Notes: generated by a model from the sequence alone, not told the origin. A stretch of DNA of 64,000 bases from Euryodendron excelsum (GCA_033060915.1 CM065390.1:16761001-16825000); one strand, 5' to 3'. Numbered from the stretch's first letter, positions 14,401-41,162 are shown. Made by a program: numbers and translations.

Positions 14401-15750
14401 CGAGATGATGGCATAAAAGTTTCATGATTTGTCGCATGCAGTTATTTTTTTGAGCTTCTGGGCAGAGGTACATTATAACTCCATTTATCCAGAAGGAGGT
14501 AAGCATATCTCAATTCATGATACTACAACTGACTATGTGCTACATAGATATTGAGGAAATGTTAAGGATGATATTGCTATAGACTCAATTTTTGCAGAGC
14601 ATGCACTGATAACAATTTTTTTTTATTATGTAAAAGCATGAAATTCAGTTATCTTCTTCCTCGCTCATTTATTCCTCAAGGATTTGCCAATTATTCAGTG
14701 CCTTGAGCCGCATATTGCATTTAATGATTAATGCTGTAACCAGTTTAGTTCTAATCATCAATTCAATTTAAGTTGCTTCTCACTGACACATTATTGGGAG
14801 GATTGTGCATGTCCACTCTTCCACTTTGTGTCAACTGCCTTCAATGAGCTCATGATTCAATACCATCTTAGATTCCTCCTAAAGCAGCTTTTATTATCGG
14901 CATATTATTTCAGATTCTTAAATACAGAGTGTACAAATCACATTCAGCTGGTTGATGGACCAAAGAGAGAGAGACTAATTGCAAGGGCACTAGCTTGCAT
15001 TGGTCCTCTATAAATCACTATCAGCCGGTTGATCAAATGGAGAAAGTAATTGCAGCTTTTACACAAACTTTTAAGGATACCATTTCAGCTACTAGGCTTT
15101 GGTGTGCATATTGGAATGCTGCCTGAGGAAGTCTATGAATAACAGGAAGCACTTATTTAGACACCATGTGCAGCATAGTGTCTTGAGCTCATTTTTTTCA
15201 TAATGTTCATGGTTAGTGGCAACATTAGTTTGACGATGATTTTGATATGCCAAGAAAGCTACTGGTTTGCATATTCAATTATATGTGGTTTATTAACTAC
15301 ATGTGGTATTAGTGGATGAGAATTTCATGTCCCAACACCTGATTGAAGTAAACTTAAAATGACTATGGAGTATTGAAATGTTTAAGAATGTGTCGAGGGA
15401 CATGTTCTCTCTGATTGATGGAAGAACTCCTGGTTTAAGCATGTGGGATGGTGTTGCACCGTTATATTCTATGTGCATAGCTACACATTGGGAACCTTCC
15501 TGGGAACTGACCTAGTCCATTGCCAGGCTGGTGTTTAGTTGAACTTCTTGTTTGCTTGGTTCATTTTTAGAGTTTGTCCAGCTTCACCATCTAACATGTT
15601 CCTCATGCTTTCACGACAGAGTTGTTGATATGAGCAGTTGGTAAGTTTTTCAGTTCTGACGGCTTCTATTTTTTTGCTTGATATGTTGCTTAATTTCTAG
15701 ATCTGCCTGTATTAGAGATAAAGAAAAAGAAGAGGTGGTGGATGCTTTGA
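2475..15750 (+). CDS. OTU-domain deubiquitinating enzyme (plant OTU9/10/11/12 type)
   Basis: Cysteine protease of the ovarian-tumour family, expected to cleave ubiquitin from proteins or chains. Coding exons: 2475-2802, 2906-3078, 5585-5658, 7849-7903, 11555-11629, 11764-11837, 11933-11981, 12113-12197, 14442-14498, 15701-15750. All introns are GT-AG and the phases join without a break, giving 339 aa, close to the roughly 340-350 aa of Arabidopsis relatives. The N-terminal half (1-190) opens with [15 protein letters not shown] and has an acidic, low-complexity middle. The OTU domain spans about 193-325. The catalytic Asp206 and Cys209 lie in [16 protein letters not shown], and the catalytic His315 in [11 protein letters not shown]. 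The last exon adds a basic, aromatic tail (KKKKRWWML). The ATG at 2475 is the first in a good context and matches the family start; Met3 is an alternative. Introns 3, 4 and 8 exceed 2 kb and carry repeat debris. The family call is firm; assignment to one paralogue is not made. Confidence 0.93.
3079..5584 (+). other. OTU intron 2 (2.5 kb)
   Basis: Intron between the VPVP codons and the HVPKINGE exon, with a GTAAGT donor and a GCAG acceptor. It holds an LTR/TRIM-like fragment near 4.1-4.3 kb. Open frames elsewhere in it show no recognisable protein. Confidence 0.85.
4090..4330 (+). repeat. Degenerate LTR/TRIM-like fragment
   Basis: The sequence ends in TTTTAACA and is followed at about 4282 by TAGTATTAGAAG, which looks like a decayed version of the tRNA-Met primer site TGGTATCAGAGC. 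Upstream it contains GCTTAAACTATT and GGGCTCATTCCCTAATAGCT, similar in style to the TRIM LTRs at 32.4-32.8 kb. Boundaries and the second LTR are unclear. Confidence 0.35.
5835..5856 (+). repeat. Poly-C run
   Basis: Twenty-two consecutive C residues, preceded by CCACCACCCCACCACCA. It lies inside OTU intron 3, so the proline-rich frames across it are not coding. Confidence 0.95.
7183..7283 (+). repeat. Degenerate tandem repeat in OTU intron 3
   Basis: GACTCAAGAAGTTA followed by GTGATG-rich sequence recurs, and TTGGTCTACCCATG occurs twice, about 47 bases apart. A simple local duplication with no coding content. Confidence 0.6.
8811..9130 (+). repeat. Dispersed repeat, copy 1 (plus orientation)
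   Basis: Begins CCAAGGATCAAAATTTCG and continues with a series of GGAAACGTTT/GAAACATTT motifs, then a block with TTGGTGTATAGCGTT and GTGTGTTTTGATGAAAA. The reverse complement of about 36830-37182 carries the same order of motifs, so these are two copies of one family in opposite orientation. The class is unknown. Confidence 0.7.
9780..10160 (+). pseudogene. L1-type LINE 3' remnant (RVT zinc-binding region)
   Basis: One frame encodes [20 protein letters not shown], the Cys-x2-Cys...His-x3-His-Cys pattern of the zinc-binding region found C-terminal to the reverse transcriptase of plant L1-type LINEs. Downstream, after stops and shifts, a second piece reads [14 protein letters not shown], typical of the C-terminus of the same proteins. 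Stops at the TGGAGTTAA and AAAGGATAG positions show it is dead. The 5' part of the element is missing or unrecognisable. It sits in the sense orientation inside OTU intron 4. Confidence 0.75.
12198..14441 (+). other. OTU intron 8 (2.2 kb)
   Basis: GT-AG intron that splits codon 305. A near-copy of the donor (AGAAGTAAGTGA) recurs 41 bases into the intron. No repeats or genes are recognised in the remainder. Confidence 0.8.
14499..15700 (+). other. OTU intron 9 (1.2 kb)
   Basis: GT-AG intron before the short last coding exon. It includes a diverged duplication: CAGCTGGTTGATGGACC and CAGCCGGTTGATCAAATGG, both followed by a purine run and AATTGCA, near 14945 and 15022. Confidence 0.75.
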
Positions 15751-16051
15751 AGTTAGAAGCCACTGGAATGATGCTCATAGATTTGCCACAAATTCACACA
15801 CACAATTTAATCCTTTGCAGAAGCTTCAGTTTGCAGACCTCTTTCCACTTTCTAGCTCCTTTTGGTGGGAATTTCCCGTTGCTAATATACCTTGGATTCC
15901 CTTGTACATAGTTATTTTCTTGTAAATCCCCTATCCTTTTTAAAGCCGTCTTATTAGATTTTCTGTCCATTGATTCATTTTCTAGCTTTTGCTGGAAGTT
16001 TTGTATGCCTTCTGGCGTTGCTGCTGTTATTACTTTTGTTCATATAATAAA
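15751..16051 (+). terminator. OTU 3' UTR and poly(A) signal
   Basis: The sequence after the TGA at 15748-15750 is T-rich and carries AATAAA at 16046-16051, about 295 bases downstream, a usual 3' UTR length. The cleavage site itself cannot be fixed. Confidence 0.55.
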
Positions 16052-17092
16052 AAGCATCTTTCTTTTCATGATTCAGTTTTCTTTTAGATTTACATTTCTG
16101 TACCTATAATCCGAATAGGGGTGCTGGAGTTTATATATGTGTCCAAATGATAGATTTGCTGTTAGTATTTAATTTGTTTGACCAAGAGAACAGTTGTTCG
16201 AAGTAGACGAGTTTAGATTATATTAGTGGTAAGATGATGGGCATATTGTTTTTCTAACCAAAAATAATAAGAAAAATTCATGAGGATGCCTCCTATCCTC
16301 GATTTTAAGAGGCTGGTGAATGGAAAAAATCAAGTTTTCAGGCGGGTGTTACTATTATACCGGTAAGCTTGAAGATCACAACTCTTCTTTGTTCGTCTTG
16401 TTACATTCCTACATACGTTTAGTATTGCGGTTAGGGGTGACACCCTTATATATGTTTAGTAATGCGGTTAGGGGTAAAACCCAACTTACGTGCTCTTTGA
16501 GTTCAATCTAATTCAAGTATCCACGGCTTGATTGCTAAGTGATACAATCTTGGCGGGAAAAGAAAATAAAAATACTCTATTTTGTTTATGCACAACAGTG
16601 AATTTTCATACATACATTCCTTTACTCTATTTGATTCATCTAATCAATAACTAAGCAATTAACCGCAACTCACTAAGAGAAATGGGTTACGTGAGATTTA
16701 CTCTGTTTTGGGCACCAAAAACAGTATAAAAGCTAAATTACATATAGATGACAATTGATTCGAATATAATTTAAGGTTGGCATTAGTTCGACACGTTCAT
16801 ATTTTTTTAAACAAGACATTAATTTGTATTGCTGGTGGAGATAGGGAAACTCTTTTTAGAAATCTACAATTACAACCTAATAAATGTCAATTATGACAAA
16901 AACTTGAGTTCACACTCCTTTAAATTTAATTATATGTTTCACTGCTACCTTCCTCATAATATGTTTAGAGTTAGTGTCGTTTGATAAAACTCAATTTCGT
17001 GTTTAGTTATTAGTAACTTATTGGGTGCACTTTTCTTCAACAGTTGTTTGAGGTTGAGGTTTTCTATCAAAAATAAAAATGCCTCATAGAAA
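16052..17092. other. Intergenic region with a short tandem repeat
   Basis: AT-rich DNA without a recognisable gene. At about 16412-16485 a unit of about 40 bases is repeated: TTTAGTATTGCGGTTAGGGGTGA, then TTTAGTAATGCGGTTAGGGGTAA with one base pattern changed, each followed by ACCC. Confidence 0.6.
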
Positions 17093-17469
17093 GGACAAAT
17101 TATATCTACTTCACTTGAAGTTTATGACTGATACGATCTACTCGATGAGGTTTTGAAAAAGCTACTACAACCCCTATCAAAATTGGTTGACTAACTGGGT
17201 TAATGGTGGTATGTGAGAAAACCATTTTGCACTCTATTTGCTATTGTAATAAAATACTAATATACTCAGAGTTTTTTTATACATATAAAAAAACTAATAT
17301 ACCCTTTGTAAATTTCAAAGGCAATTTCATCTACTGTCATAAATTTCAAGGGCATTTCACCAACCCCAGTCATCTGATTTGAGAGTGAGAGTTGTTTTTT
17401 CCTCCTGATACACACATCCCCCGGCCCCATTCCAAAACCCTCTCAACACTTACCATTATGCCCCAACCC

Positions 17470-17640
17470 CCCCCCCCCCTTCCCAGTTTATTTATTTATT
17501 TTTTCAATTTTGTGTTGTTTTTTTTTAGTTTTGTTTTTTTAATTTTTTTTTGTCAATTTTATTACTTTTTTTTTATCAGTTTTATTTTTCTTTTTGAATA
17601 AAAATTTTTTTTTTATTATATGTTTGTAATCTTTTGTTTA
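17470..17640. repeat. T-rich low-complexity arm
   Basis: A C14 run (about 17466-17479) is followed by about 150 bases almost entirely of T with scattered A and G. It is roughly complementary in style to the A-rich blocks at 17945-18062 and 18181-18310 and so could form an imperfect foldback. Confidence 0.6.
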
Positions 17641-17839
17641 TTTTTTAGTTGTAGATTTTGGGAGTCATTATTTGTAAAAATTTTAAAAAATATAAAAATA
17701 TGGATCAAAATATAAAAAGTATATATATGAAAATAATAAAAATACTAACAATTAATAAGCAAATACACTAATAGCTTGCAAACAAACATTTTTTTTCAAA
17801 TAAAAAGTCTCTTAGGCCAATATTGATTTAAAAGGAGGG

Positions 17840-18185
17840 GGAGATTCTGACATGTGTCGAGGGTTGGGGGGGTAAGGGGAGGTTTTGACATGTGTCAAGG
17901 ATTGGGGGAATAATTTAAAGGAATGGAGATGATTTTGACATGTGTAAAAAATTAAAAAAAAAAAAAAAAAAAAGAAAATTGATGAAAAAACAATAAAAAA
18001 ATTGATTAAAAAAATAAAAAAAACTAAATAAAAATTAAACAAAACTGAAAAAAAAAAAAAAATAAAACATAGGTGGGGTGTCGGGTTGGGGGGTAATTTA
18101 AAGGGAGGGGGAGGTTCTGACATGTGTTAAGGGTTGGAGGGTAATTTAAAGGGAATGAGAGGTTCTGACATGTGTCAAAAATTAA
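17840..18185. repeat. Minisatellite with GACATGTGT core
   Basis: Five copies of TGACATGTGT occur (near 17848, 17886, 17937, 18118, 18167). Most are followed by a variant of CAAGGGTTGGGGGGTAATTTAAAGG, and two run directly into A-rich tracts. Unit length is about 40-50 bases where tracts are not inserted. Proline/phenylalanine-rich minus-strand frames across it are a product of the repeat and not genes. Confidence 0.75.
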
Positions 18186-21100
18186 ATAAAAAACAAAAAA
18201 AAAAAAAAAAAAATTGATAGAAAAAATAATAAACAAAATTGATTAAAAAATAAAAAAAAAGAAACTAAATAAAAATAAAAAATTAAAAAAAAAAAAAAAA
18301 AAAAAAAAAGGCAGGTGGGTGGTAGGTTGTAATTTTAAGAGAGGAGGAGAGGTATAAAAGTAATTGAAATGAGAGACAATGGTGTCGCAAGGGCCGCGGG
18401 GGGCGGGGAGGGAGAAAGCAATTTACTTTGAGAGCTTAAAGCGGGCGAGAAGTGAAAGGTCTCAGTGGAGAGAGAGTGTTTGGAAGGAAGATGAAATCTT
18501 AATAAAGGAAGCAAAATGAGAGCAAGGATGAAGAACTTCTAAGATCTTCTCTATTTAATCCTTCAAAAAAATAAAACTCAATCACCGCAAAAGCATTCAT
18601 AGTGTAGAAGGCTTGTTCGAGAGTTTTATTGCTGCATAGAGCAGTATTAGGTTTTGCAAGGTAGCCTGTGTTAATGAACGTATGAATAGTTAGTTAAGTG
18701 TTTCACTTTCTTCTTTGCTGCATGCTTGAAAATTATTGTTCAAATGTTTTGGAATAGGCTGCATATAATAAAAAAATTTATTTTATCTATAGAATGTTCA
18801 ATATAATTCTTAGGGTTTATTTTATATTTTGCAAAACTTATTTATTTTCTTCTCTAATTTGTACATTTTTTTAATAACCAAAAAGTTCATCCAATTACTG
18901 ACTATTTTTCCCCAAATGGCAAGTACAACGTCTGTTTTTTTGTTTTTTTCCCAATGCGGTTGTGTGTCTTTGCTTATTTATTTTTTCTCTTGCTTTGATT
19001 TCCTTATTTGCTATGTAATTTATTAATTGATTAGACCCATCCAGTTGTTTGAGAAAAAGATGAAAAAGCACTTTTGACCTGCAAATTTGTCATACATTTC
19101 TTGGATTGCACACAATAACTAATTCTGGATAAATTTTGAATAATATCATGCATATACTTGCTGGTGTTAGAATTTGTTATGTTGAATATCTAATATTGTC
19201 ATTGAGGAAAAATGTCATTTGATATAGGTATATTCCCAATATGTATAATTTCTTATTGATTTTAACTTGTACAAATTCTTTTTATATTAAGAAATGGATA
19301 CTATAAATCTCCATGATATTGTAGTGCACTACAATGACTCTGTGAATTACATAAGGTAATGACTGTGAATTTCTGAGAGCAAGCCATGGACTATAATGTC
19401 AGATGGTCAAAAGGTAATTGTTTAACTATCTTCATTTATTAGTTAATACATAGTAACTTAATTGTTAATTTCATTAACATTTCTTCACATTTTTTTGTTA
19501 GGGCATTGAACATTTCTTCACAATATGGGTATATTATGTATAGTGGGGTTACTCAACGGAATATAGTATACATAACTTGCTCACTTTTGTTTTTGGTCCA
19601 TGACCAGTTGATTATCTTATGACTATATTTAGATACCCCCTGTTTTTGTGTATTGTAAGCTATTGACCTCAGTTTCTGTTATCCCCTAACTTAAATACAT
19701 GGATATGTAACTATGATAAATAGGTTGAAGAACTTGGGTTATTAATGTTATACAATATTTGGGTTTTTGTATGCCAAGTGTTCATATGTATGAATGTGTG
19801 CTTATTGTGAAGGCTACATCAGTGGTTGTGAAGACAAATGTAAATGAAATACAAATAAAAGCGAATAATGAATATACGTGAATTGTTAAGAGAAATGCAA
19901 TTGAAATGTTTTTGTCTTCTACTGCAATGTGATAACTTTGTCAAAGTTGTTATTTTGCTTTTTCGGGTGATTTAGTAATTGTGTTTGATTAGTCAAACCT
20001 ATTTATATTATGTCATGCACATTGAGAGCAGTTTAAATAATGCATCTAATTTTTTTGCTGATATCACATATATGCCGTTAAGAAGTTTAAAGACTAACTA
20101 ACGGACTGAGATCAATGTAACTATGGGTCAAACCTCAAGGAGGGGATGACTTTTTCAAAACTTCAAGGAGGGGGATGTATTAATTAGAAACTTCAAGGGA
20201 GGTGGATGTAATTTACCCAAATAAAAAATAAAAAAAAAATAAAACTCAATTTTATTGTTATATAATCAATATTGGAATACAATTTATTATTATTTTTAAT
20301 CTCGTATTCAAGTTTACAAATGAATAGAACATTAAAAGATAACTTGGTGAAATAACAAAAAAAAAAACTCAATAAACAACACTTTATTTTGGCGTAAAAA
20401 GGAAATAGAAATTAAAGAAATTCTAAACTACCCCTAATCTACGCTAAGTGAAGTGTTATTCTATCTTTAGTCAGTCCCTCTAGTTAATTGATTTTTTTTT
20501 GTGCAGTATTAAATTTCCCCAATATCTCAATTTTCTTTTTGACTTATGTATGTACATTTAACAAGTTTTACAATATTATCCAGGAAAAAGAAATAAAAGA
20601 AAAAGTTATGTGCATTCAAAGTTTTATGTTTGAGATGCGGAGGAAAAACAAAAAGCGCGGAAACAAACCAAATACAGCCAAATTAGGTTGTTATGTGAGT
20701 TATAAAAAATTATTTTAAACAAAAGCGAAAATTCTAGGAAAATATTTCCAAGAAATATAAGCTTAAATAAATTTGGAAGCATACCTAAGAATTTCCATTA
20801 ATTATTCACCTTGTGGATAAGAAATCCAGAATTTCCTTTGTTTTCTTCTTCATAGTACAAACGAGAAACTCAATTTGGCAGGAAAAATACACTTCTGCGG
20901 AAGCGCATTTGCAGACAGGTACAAGGGAATGCGATACTTTTGTTATACTTAACAGAAATTCTGATAAAATTAGGAAGAAACTAGTTAGAGCTCTGTAAAA
21001 ACTCTATGGAAACTATTTAGAAACTTGAAATACTGACTTTTATACATTTTCTTCTAAGTTCCAACTACGTATGCATTGTACTTTATAAAACTATTTGTTC

Positions 21101-21439
21101 CAGTATTCATATAAAATTTTATTAAGTTTTCTAAAGATTTCTTTCAAGTTTTGCGAAAGTTTCTTTCTAGGATCAATGTTTGGTTTTCCATTCGGTTCTT
21201 AACTGTTTCTTTATTTTTTTGTTTCCCACCTATATTTTTTACTACGTTTTGGGCTTCCATTTTTTCTAGCGCTTCCCGTTTGCAGTTCCTATTTTGGTAA
21301 CCCTATGTTAATATTACTAAGCACTATTCTATTTTTATTGTTTTCATTCTATATCTCCAACATTTCATTTCTTTCTTCTTTGCTTTTAATCTTGGAATGC
21401 ATGCATACATTATATTGTGCGATTGTTGTTTTATACGTT

Positions 21440-21700
21440 CTAAATTTAAGCTTTTGAGTTAGATGGCAAGCGTCAGATCGTGACAAGTGGTATTAGAGCC
21501 ACCTAATTTCTAATCCAATTCTACACTAAGCTCTCAAGGAAGTAGTAAGCAAGTGGTTCGACCTACGCTGAGGGCATCATGAATTTAGAAAATATGTCAA
21601 GAACCTATATCTGATAGAAAGACGAAGGTGTTTGGATTTATAAGGAGGTAGGCAAAACCACCTAACAGTTTAAGCTTTTGATTGGATGGTAAACGCTCGG
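21440..21700 (+). repeat. LTR retroelement debris with primer-site-like motif
   Basis: TGACAAGTGGTATTAGAGCC at about 21481-21500 resembles an LTR end (TGACA) followed by a tRNA-Met-type primer site (TGGTATCAGAGC with one change). TTAAGCTTTTGAGTTAGATGG and TTAAGCTTTTGATTGGATGG occur about 223 bases apart and may be the two LTRs of a small TRIM-like element. Ends are not resolved. Confidence 0.4.
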
Positions 21701-23084
21701 GACAACTTAGAAATATATTTTCAATTTACATCCTTGCACCAACATAGCTATTTTTTTGTGTTTCCTAGAAACTAAAAGAACTATTCTCAAGCTTTAAGAA
21801 ATTTTTTTTTTTTTTTTTGGGTGCTGTTAGGTCTATGGTATTGATAAGAGCCATGTAAATAAAAAAAAAAAAAAAATCAACAATATAAAACTCTAATACC
21901 ACTAGAGAAATTGGAATTTCACTCTTAATGTGAATTCAGCCAATCTCCCATTTTTGACGACTATACAAAAGTACAGTCACATACATCAAATCTCTAAAAT
22001 ACATAATTAATTGAGCTGATAAAATGGAAATTCTATACATAGGATGTATTAGAGAAAAAGAAGACCAATATTCTTCTCCATCAAGGAACATGTTTTTCTC
22101 CCGTTTTTGTTGACTTGATAAAAAATACAATCACAAACATCAAATCTTTAAATACTTTTTTGTTTCAAAAAAATTCCAAGACATTCATAAAGATTTGATA
22201 ATAGTTTCTTCAATATTTATTTTCTCTAATGGCCCAGATTTACTCGTTTTAAATTTTTCTTCAAATTCATTTTGAATTAAAATATAGAGAAAAAAATCAA
22301 AAATATTTTGAAGAAACAACTTATATACTTGCTCGAAAATGCCTCCGGTACAATGTACATTCAAGAAATGTAAAGTGGCACAACAAATTAAATCTTAATT
22401 CAAGAACAATTTCCCCACTGACTCGAAAGGCTTGAATCTAGAAAAAGGTACTCTTAAAACAAGGTTTAAGTAAGAGAACTATTGTAGAAAACAATTGAAT
22501 AATTGTCAAATATAACTAACCTAAGACTAAATATCTTCAAACTAAAACATGATTATTAATCCTCCTAAGCCTTGCAATTTCCTACATCCAGAAACTTTAT
22601 AGACAAAGTATAATTCAAGACAGCGATATTTCACTCATATGGAAGCTAGAACCTCGTCATGCATGCTTTGTAACAGCCCTCTCAACGAGGCTTCAGTTTC
22701 CCACAGAGAGTCATATATATAGTCTGGTAAAATGGTTTCCTCTGAGCTTCTTTCAAAATGTTCAAACCCTAGCTGCTAGCAGACTAACATTTTACAACAT
22801 TACTCTGTAGAAGAAGAAAACAGCAAGGTGAAAGTCTCCACATGAACAGGGGTCACAGTAATTCCTCGATACCACGTTGAAAATCAGATAAAAATGTAAC
22901 TAGGGAAACAAAACTACCAACATGGTACTATTTTAGCCAATCCTACCAAATAAAGAGAGTAATTTGAGGTAATAAGTGGTAGCATACAGATCGGTGGCCT
23001 AATAATTATCGTGGTCCTAACGACAATGACAACAACAACAATAGTGGTAATAATAATTAAAAAAACTCATGATGTTTCTGGTAA

Positions 23085-23112
23085 TAAAAATAAAAATAAA
23101 AATAAAAATAAA
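23085..23112 (+). repeat. (TAAAAA)n microsatellite
   Basis: Hexanucleotide TAAAAA repeated about four and a half times. Confidence 0.9.
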
Positions 23113-23501
23113 GAAAATATTGTACCTATTTGGCTGCAAATGACAAGTAGAATCCACCACCTAACTCGATTCTATTTATGAGATCAGCTGTACAAAATGC
23201 TGCATCAGTAAATTAGAGGCCCCCTCCCCCTCTTTTCTTCTTTCCTTGCCATAAATGTATTAATTGAAAATTAAAGAGCAAGGGAAGGGTGAAAAAGAAA
23301 CACATACAGTGTTTGCAACTCTAACCAAGATGAACATTCAAGTCAATTGGCATAAGTGTGAACAAACAATTCAAATCCAACAGGTTAAATGGTTGGCATT
23401 TGTGCAAAGAAAATAGAGCTCTGGACCTTATAAAGAATGAATAATAATAAAAACAGCTAGAAAAGCCAGTAAAAGTATTGCTGCAGAAGAAAATTGCAGT
23501 A

Positions 23502-23509
23502 TATTTACA
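23502..23509 (-). promoter_or_regulatory. Pumilio-binding element in the Pumilio 3' flank (distal)
   Basis: TATTTACA on the plus strand reads TGTAAATA on the coding strand, an exact UGUANAUA site. It lies 337 bases past the Pumilio stop codon, inside a plausible 3' UTR, though the UTR end is not mapped. Confidence 0.55.
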
Positions 23510-23732
23510 TACATTCTCACCATCATAGACTTCCACCTTGCTTTATCGCCATGATTGACCATCTACACTCAAAAAGTTTTTCTTCTTTACAGGCCAAACC
23601 TTAAACATGTAACTGCCAAAAAGGATAAACCTATTATGAGTCTTAACTGTGAAATTACAAGTTGTGAGCCGAATATACATGGAGAGAATAGACATGCAAA
23701 TCTTATTTCAGCAGGTGAACTGAGCTCGTGTT

Positions 23733-23740
23733 TATTTACA
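23733..23740 (-). promoter_or_regulatory. Pumilio-binding element in the Pumilio 3' flank (proximal)
   Basis: A second exact TGTAAATA on the coding strand, 106 bases past the stop codon. It overlaps an AATAAA hexamer (TGTAAATAAA), so binding there could also interfere with poly(A) site use if that hexamer is active. Confidence 0.6.
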
Positions 23741-23845
23741 ACTATTAGAAGCTCCATGTGGAAAATAATAACTCAAGATGATTAATTCAGGCCATCATCC
23801 CTGTTAGCTGTACAAAAGATGTCTTCATTTCCAAATTGGGATACT

Positions 23846-39547
<15,702 letters not shown>

Positions 39548-39739
39548 CCAAGAAAACCTAATTTACCTAGGAAAAAACCAAATAAATGAATAAACAAATT
39601 CAATACACTAATACATCACCAATACATACAAAATTCTCAAAAATACAAAACCAAGCCAACCACCATTGCAATTACGCACCTTTACGGGAATATACACATC
39701 AATATAGGGGAAAAAGTTGCAGGATTGATCGTTCTGAAA

Positions 39740-39918
39740 CTGAAACAAGCACAAAATTCACTAATCAGAGACAATACGAATAAAACCAAATTCAAACACA
39801 TACATACGTATTCACATCCATATATGTTATATGTAATTTATAGTATTGTCTGATCATATTGTTATAAATTTCTATAACAATTGCAGCGAATTAGACAGTT
39901 TGGGATCGTTGGACTTAC
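39740..39918 (-). other. Probable 5' UTR intron of the Pumilio gene
   Basis: On the minus strand a strong donor (TTTG|GTAAGTCC) at 39918 and an acceptor (TTGTTTCAG) ending at 39740 define a 179-bp intron upstream of the ATG at 39547. Inferred from splice signals only; the acceptor six bases further on is equally possible. Confidence 0.5.
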
Positions 39919-40084
39919 CAAAGTTTGAATTAGCTTCAAATTCACGTGTATTTTGTGAGGAATTCAAGCCCTGAGAAAAGGCCACGATCGAAAATCTAGC
40001 AACGAATTTGGAACTATTCGATGGATAGATTGCTGTTGAAAGAAAATACAGAGCCGAACAAGGTGCAAATTTTTCGAAACGGCC

Positions 40085-40088
<4 letters not shown>

Positions 40089-40160
<72 letters not shown>
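40089..40160 (+). repeat. (GA)36 microsatellite in the Pumilio leader/promoter
   Basis: Seventy-two bases of perfect GA, read as (TC)36 on the Pumilio coding strand, about 540 bases upstream of the start codon. CT-rich tracts near transcription starts are common in plants, so it probably lies in or close to the 5' UTR. Confidence 0.9.
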
Positions 40161-40163
<3 letters not shown>

Positions 40164-40752
40164 GTGGGAAAGGACGAGCAACTACTCCTGCGACGTGTAG
40201 GGGTGTTGGAAAATATTTTCTCGGAGGGATGAGGGTGGGGGCAATTATTGGACGCTTGATTGAAAATTGACGGTGAATGATTGGGTATAGGGTTTACGTG
40301 CATGGGTGCGCAACGGTAAGATAGTAGAATCATACGTCCAATTTTACAATTTTTTTTTGGATAATTATACTTTGCAGGCATGTTTAAAACTGAATACATA
40401 ATTTTTTTTTTTGTAATTTGAATTTAACTGTAAAATGAATGAAATCATTAAAGTAATGATATTTTGTTAAAAAGATATTTTTATCATTTTATCTATTTAA
40501 AATATAACATTAAAAAAATATTTTTGTCTTTTTATGTTAAAATAAAAGATTATTATTCGTAATGATATTTTTGTCATTTTATCAAATATGTCATAGTTCA
40601 ATCCACTTTGTAGAAAAGTTCAAACTATAAGAAGTTATGTGATTTTTGTTCAAATGATAAAAGAGTAAAGTGGTAACTACGGATTATTTTGAGTAATTAT
40701 ATGTGTATACAGACACATTTATATGAACTGAGAAAAATCACCTACTACGGTT
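40161..40752. other. Pumilio upstream region up to the copia insertion
   Basis: AT-rich DNA with no open frame of note. It should contain the Pumilio core promoter, but no convincing TATA box was found. It ends at the target duplication of the copia element. Confidence 0.4.
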
Positions 40753-40756
40753 ATAC

Positions 40757-41162
40757 TGTGATGTATTAGCTGACCTCAGGTCTAGCCACCCCTGTTAGCC
40801 GACTTAAACTCCGCAGCCCCCCCTTTGTCTCTCTCTCTTCCTCTCTCTCTCTCCATTCATCTAGTATAAATAGATGTGCCTAGAGACAATTCTAGGCACA
40901 ATTCAGAAAAATAGAAAAATTAGAGAGAAAGGAAAAACAAAGAGGGAAAATAAAAGAAAGAACAGTTTAAGTAAGTTGTATATATTGTGTTGTATTGTTC
41001 TTTTGTATTAGCAATAAAATTTTGGGTAGTCCAGAAGATCAACCCTAAATATTCCAGAAGAATAAAATATGATAAATATTTGATAGTTCCTGAAGAACTA
41101 TTCACTATATATACTTTGTGTTCATTTATTTTTCTGCCTTATATTATTTACTTATATAACAC
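40757..41162 (+). repeat. Copia left LTR
   Basis: 406 bp with a TATAAATA promoter box at 40865-40872, a short C7 and CT-rich segment, and an AATAAAA downstream. It matches the right LTR closely except in the simple repeats. Confidence 0.9.

Larger units (their letters stand above)
17093..20218. mobile_element. Decayed MULE-like element with long terminal inverted repeats
   Basis: The left end (17093-17180) and the reverse complement of the right end (20130-20218) align over about 75-90 bases. Shared pieces include CTTGAAGTTT and GAGGTTTTGAAAAAG versus GAAGTTTTGAAAAAG. The right end, read inward, begins GGGTAAATTACATCCACC, a terminus common in plant DNA transposons. Long TIRs suggest Mutator-like. 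A short frame at 19292-19357 begins MDTINLHDIVVHY, which could be the start of a MULE transposase (weak). No intact transposase or clear 9-bp target duplication was found. Confidence 0.5.
20219..23500. other. Intergenic region between the convergent genes
   Basis: AT-rich sequence with no supported gene. It holds LTR-like debris at about 21.44-21.70 kb and a (TAAAAA)n repeat at 23085-23112. The far end merges into the 3' flank of the Pumilio gene. Confidence 0.6.

Noticed and set aside
17812..18236. Minus-strand frames with repeated TCQNL-type segments
   Set aside because: They are translations of the minisatellite and A-rich tracts, in several frames at once, and show no conserved domain.
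39872..40399. 175-codon minus-strand frame with a long Ser-Leu run
   Set aside because: The run is the (GA)36 microsatellite read in one frame. The stretch is Pumilio leader and promoter.
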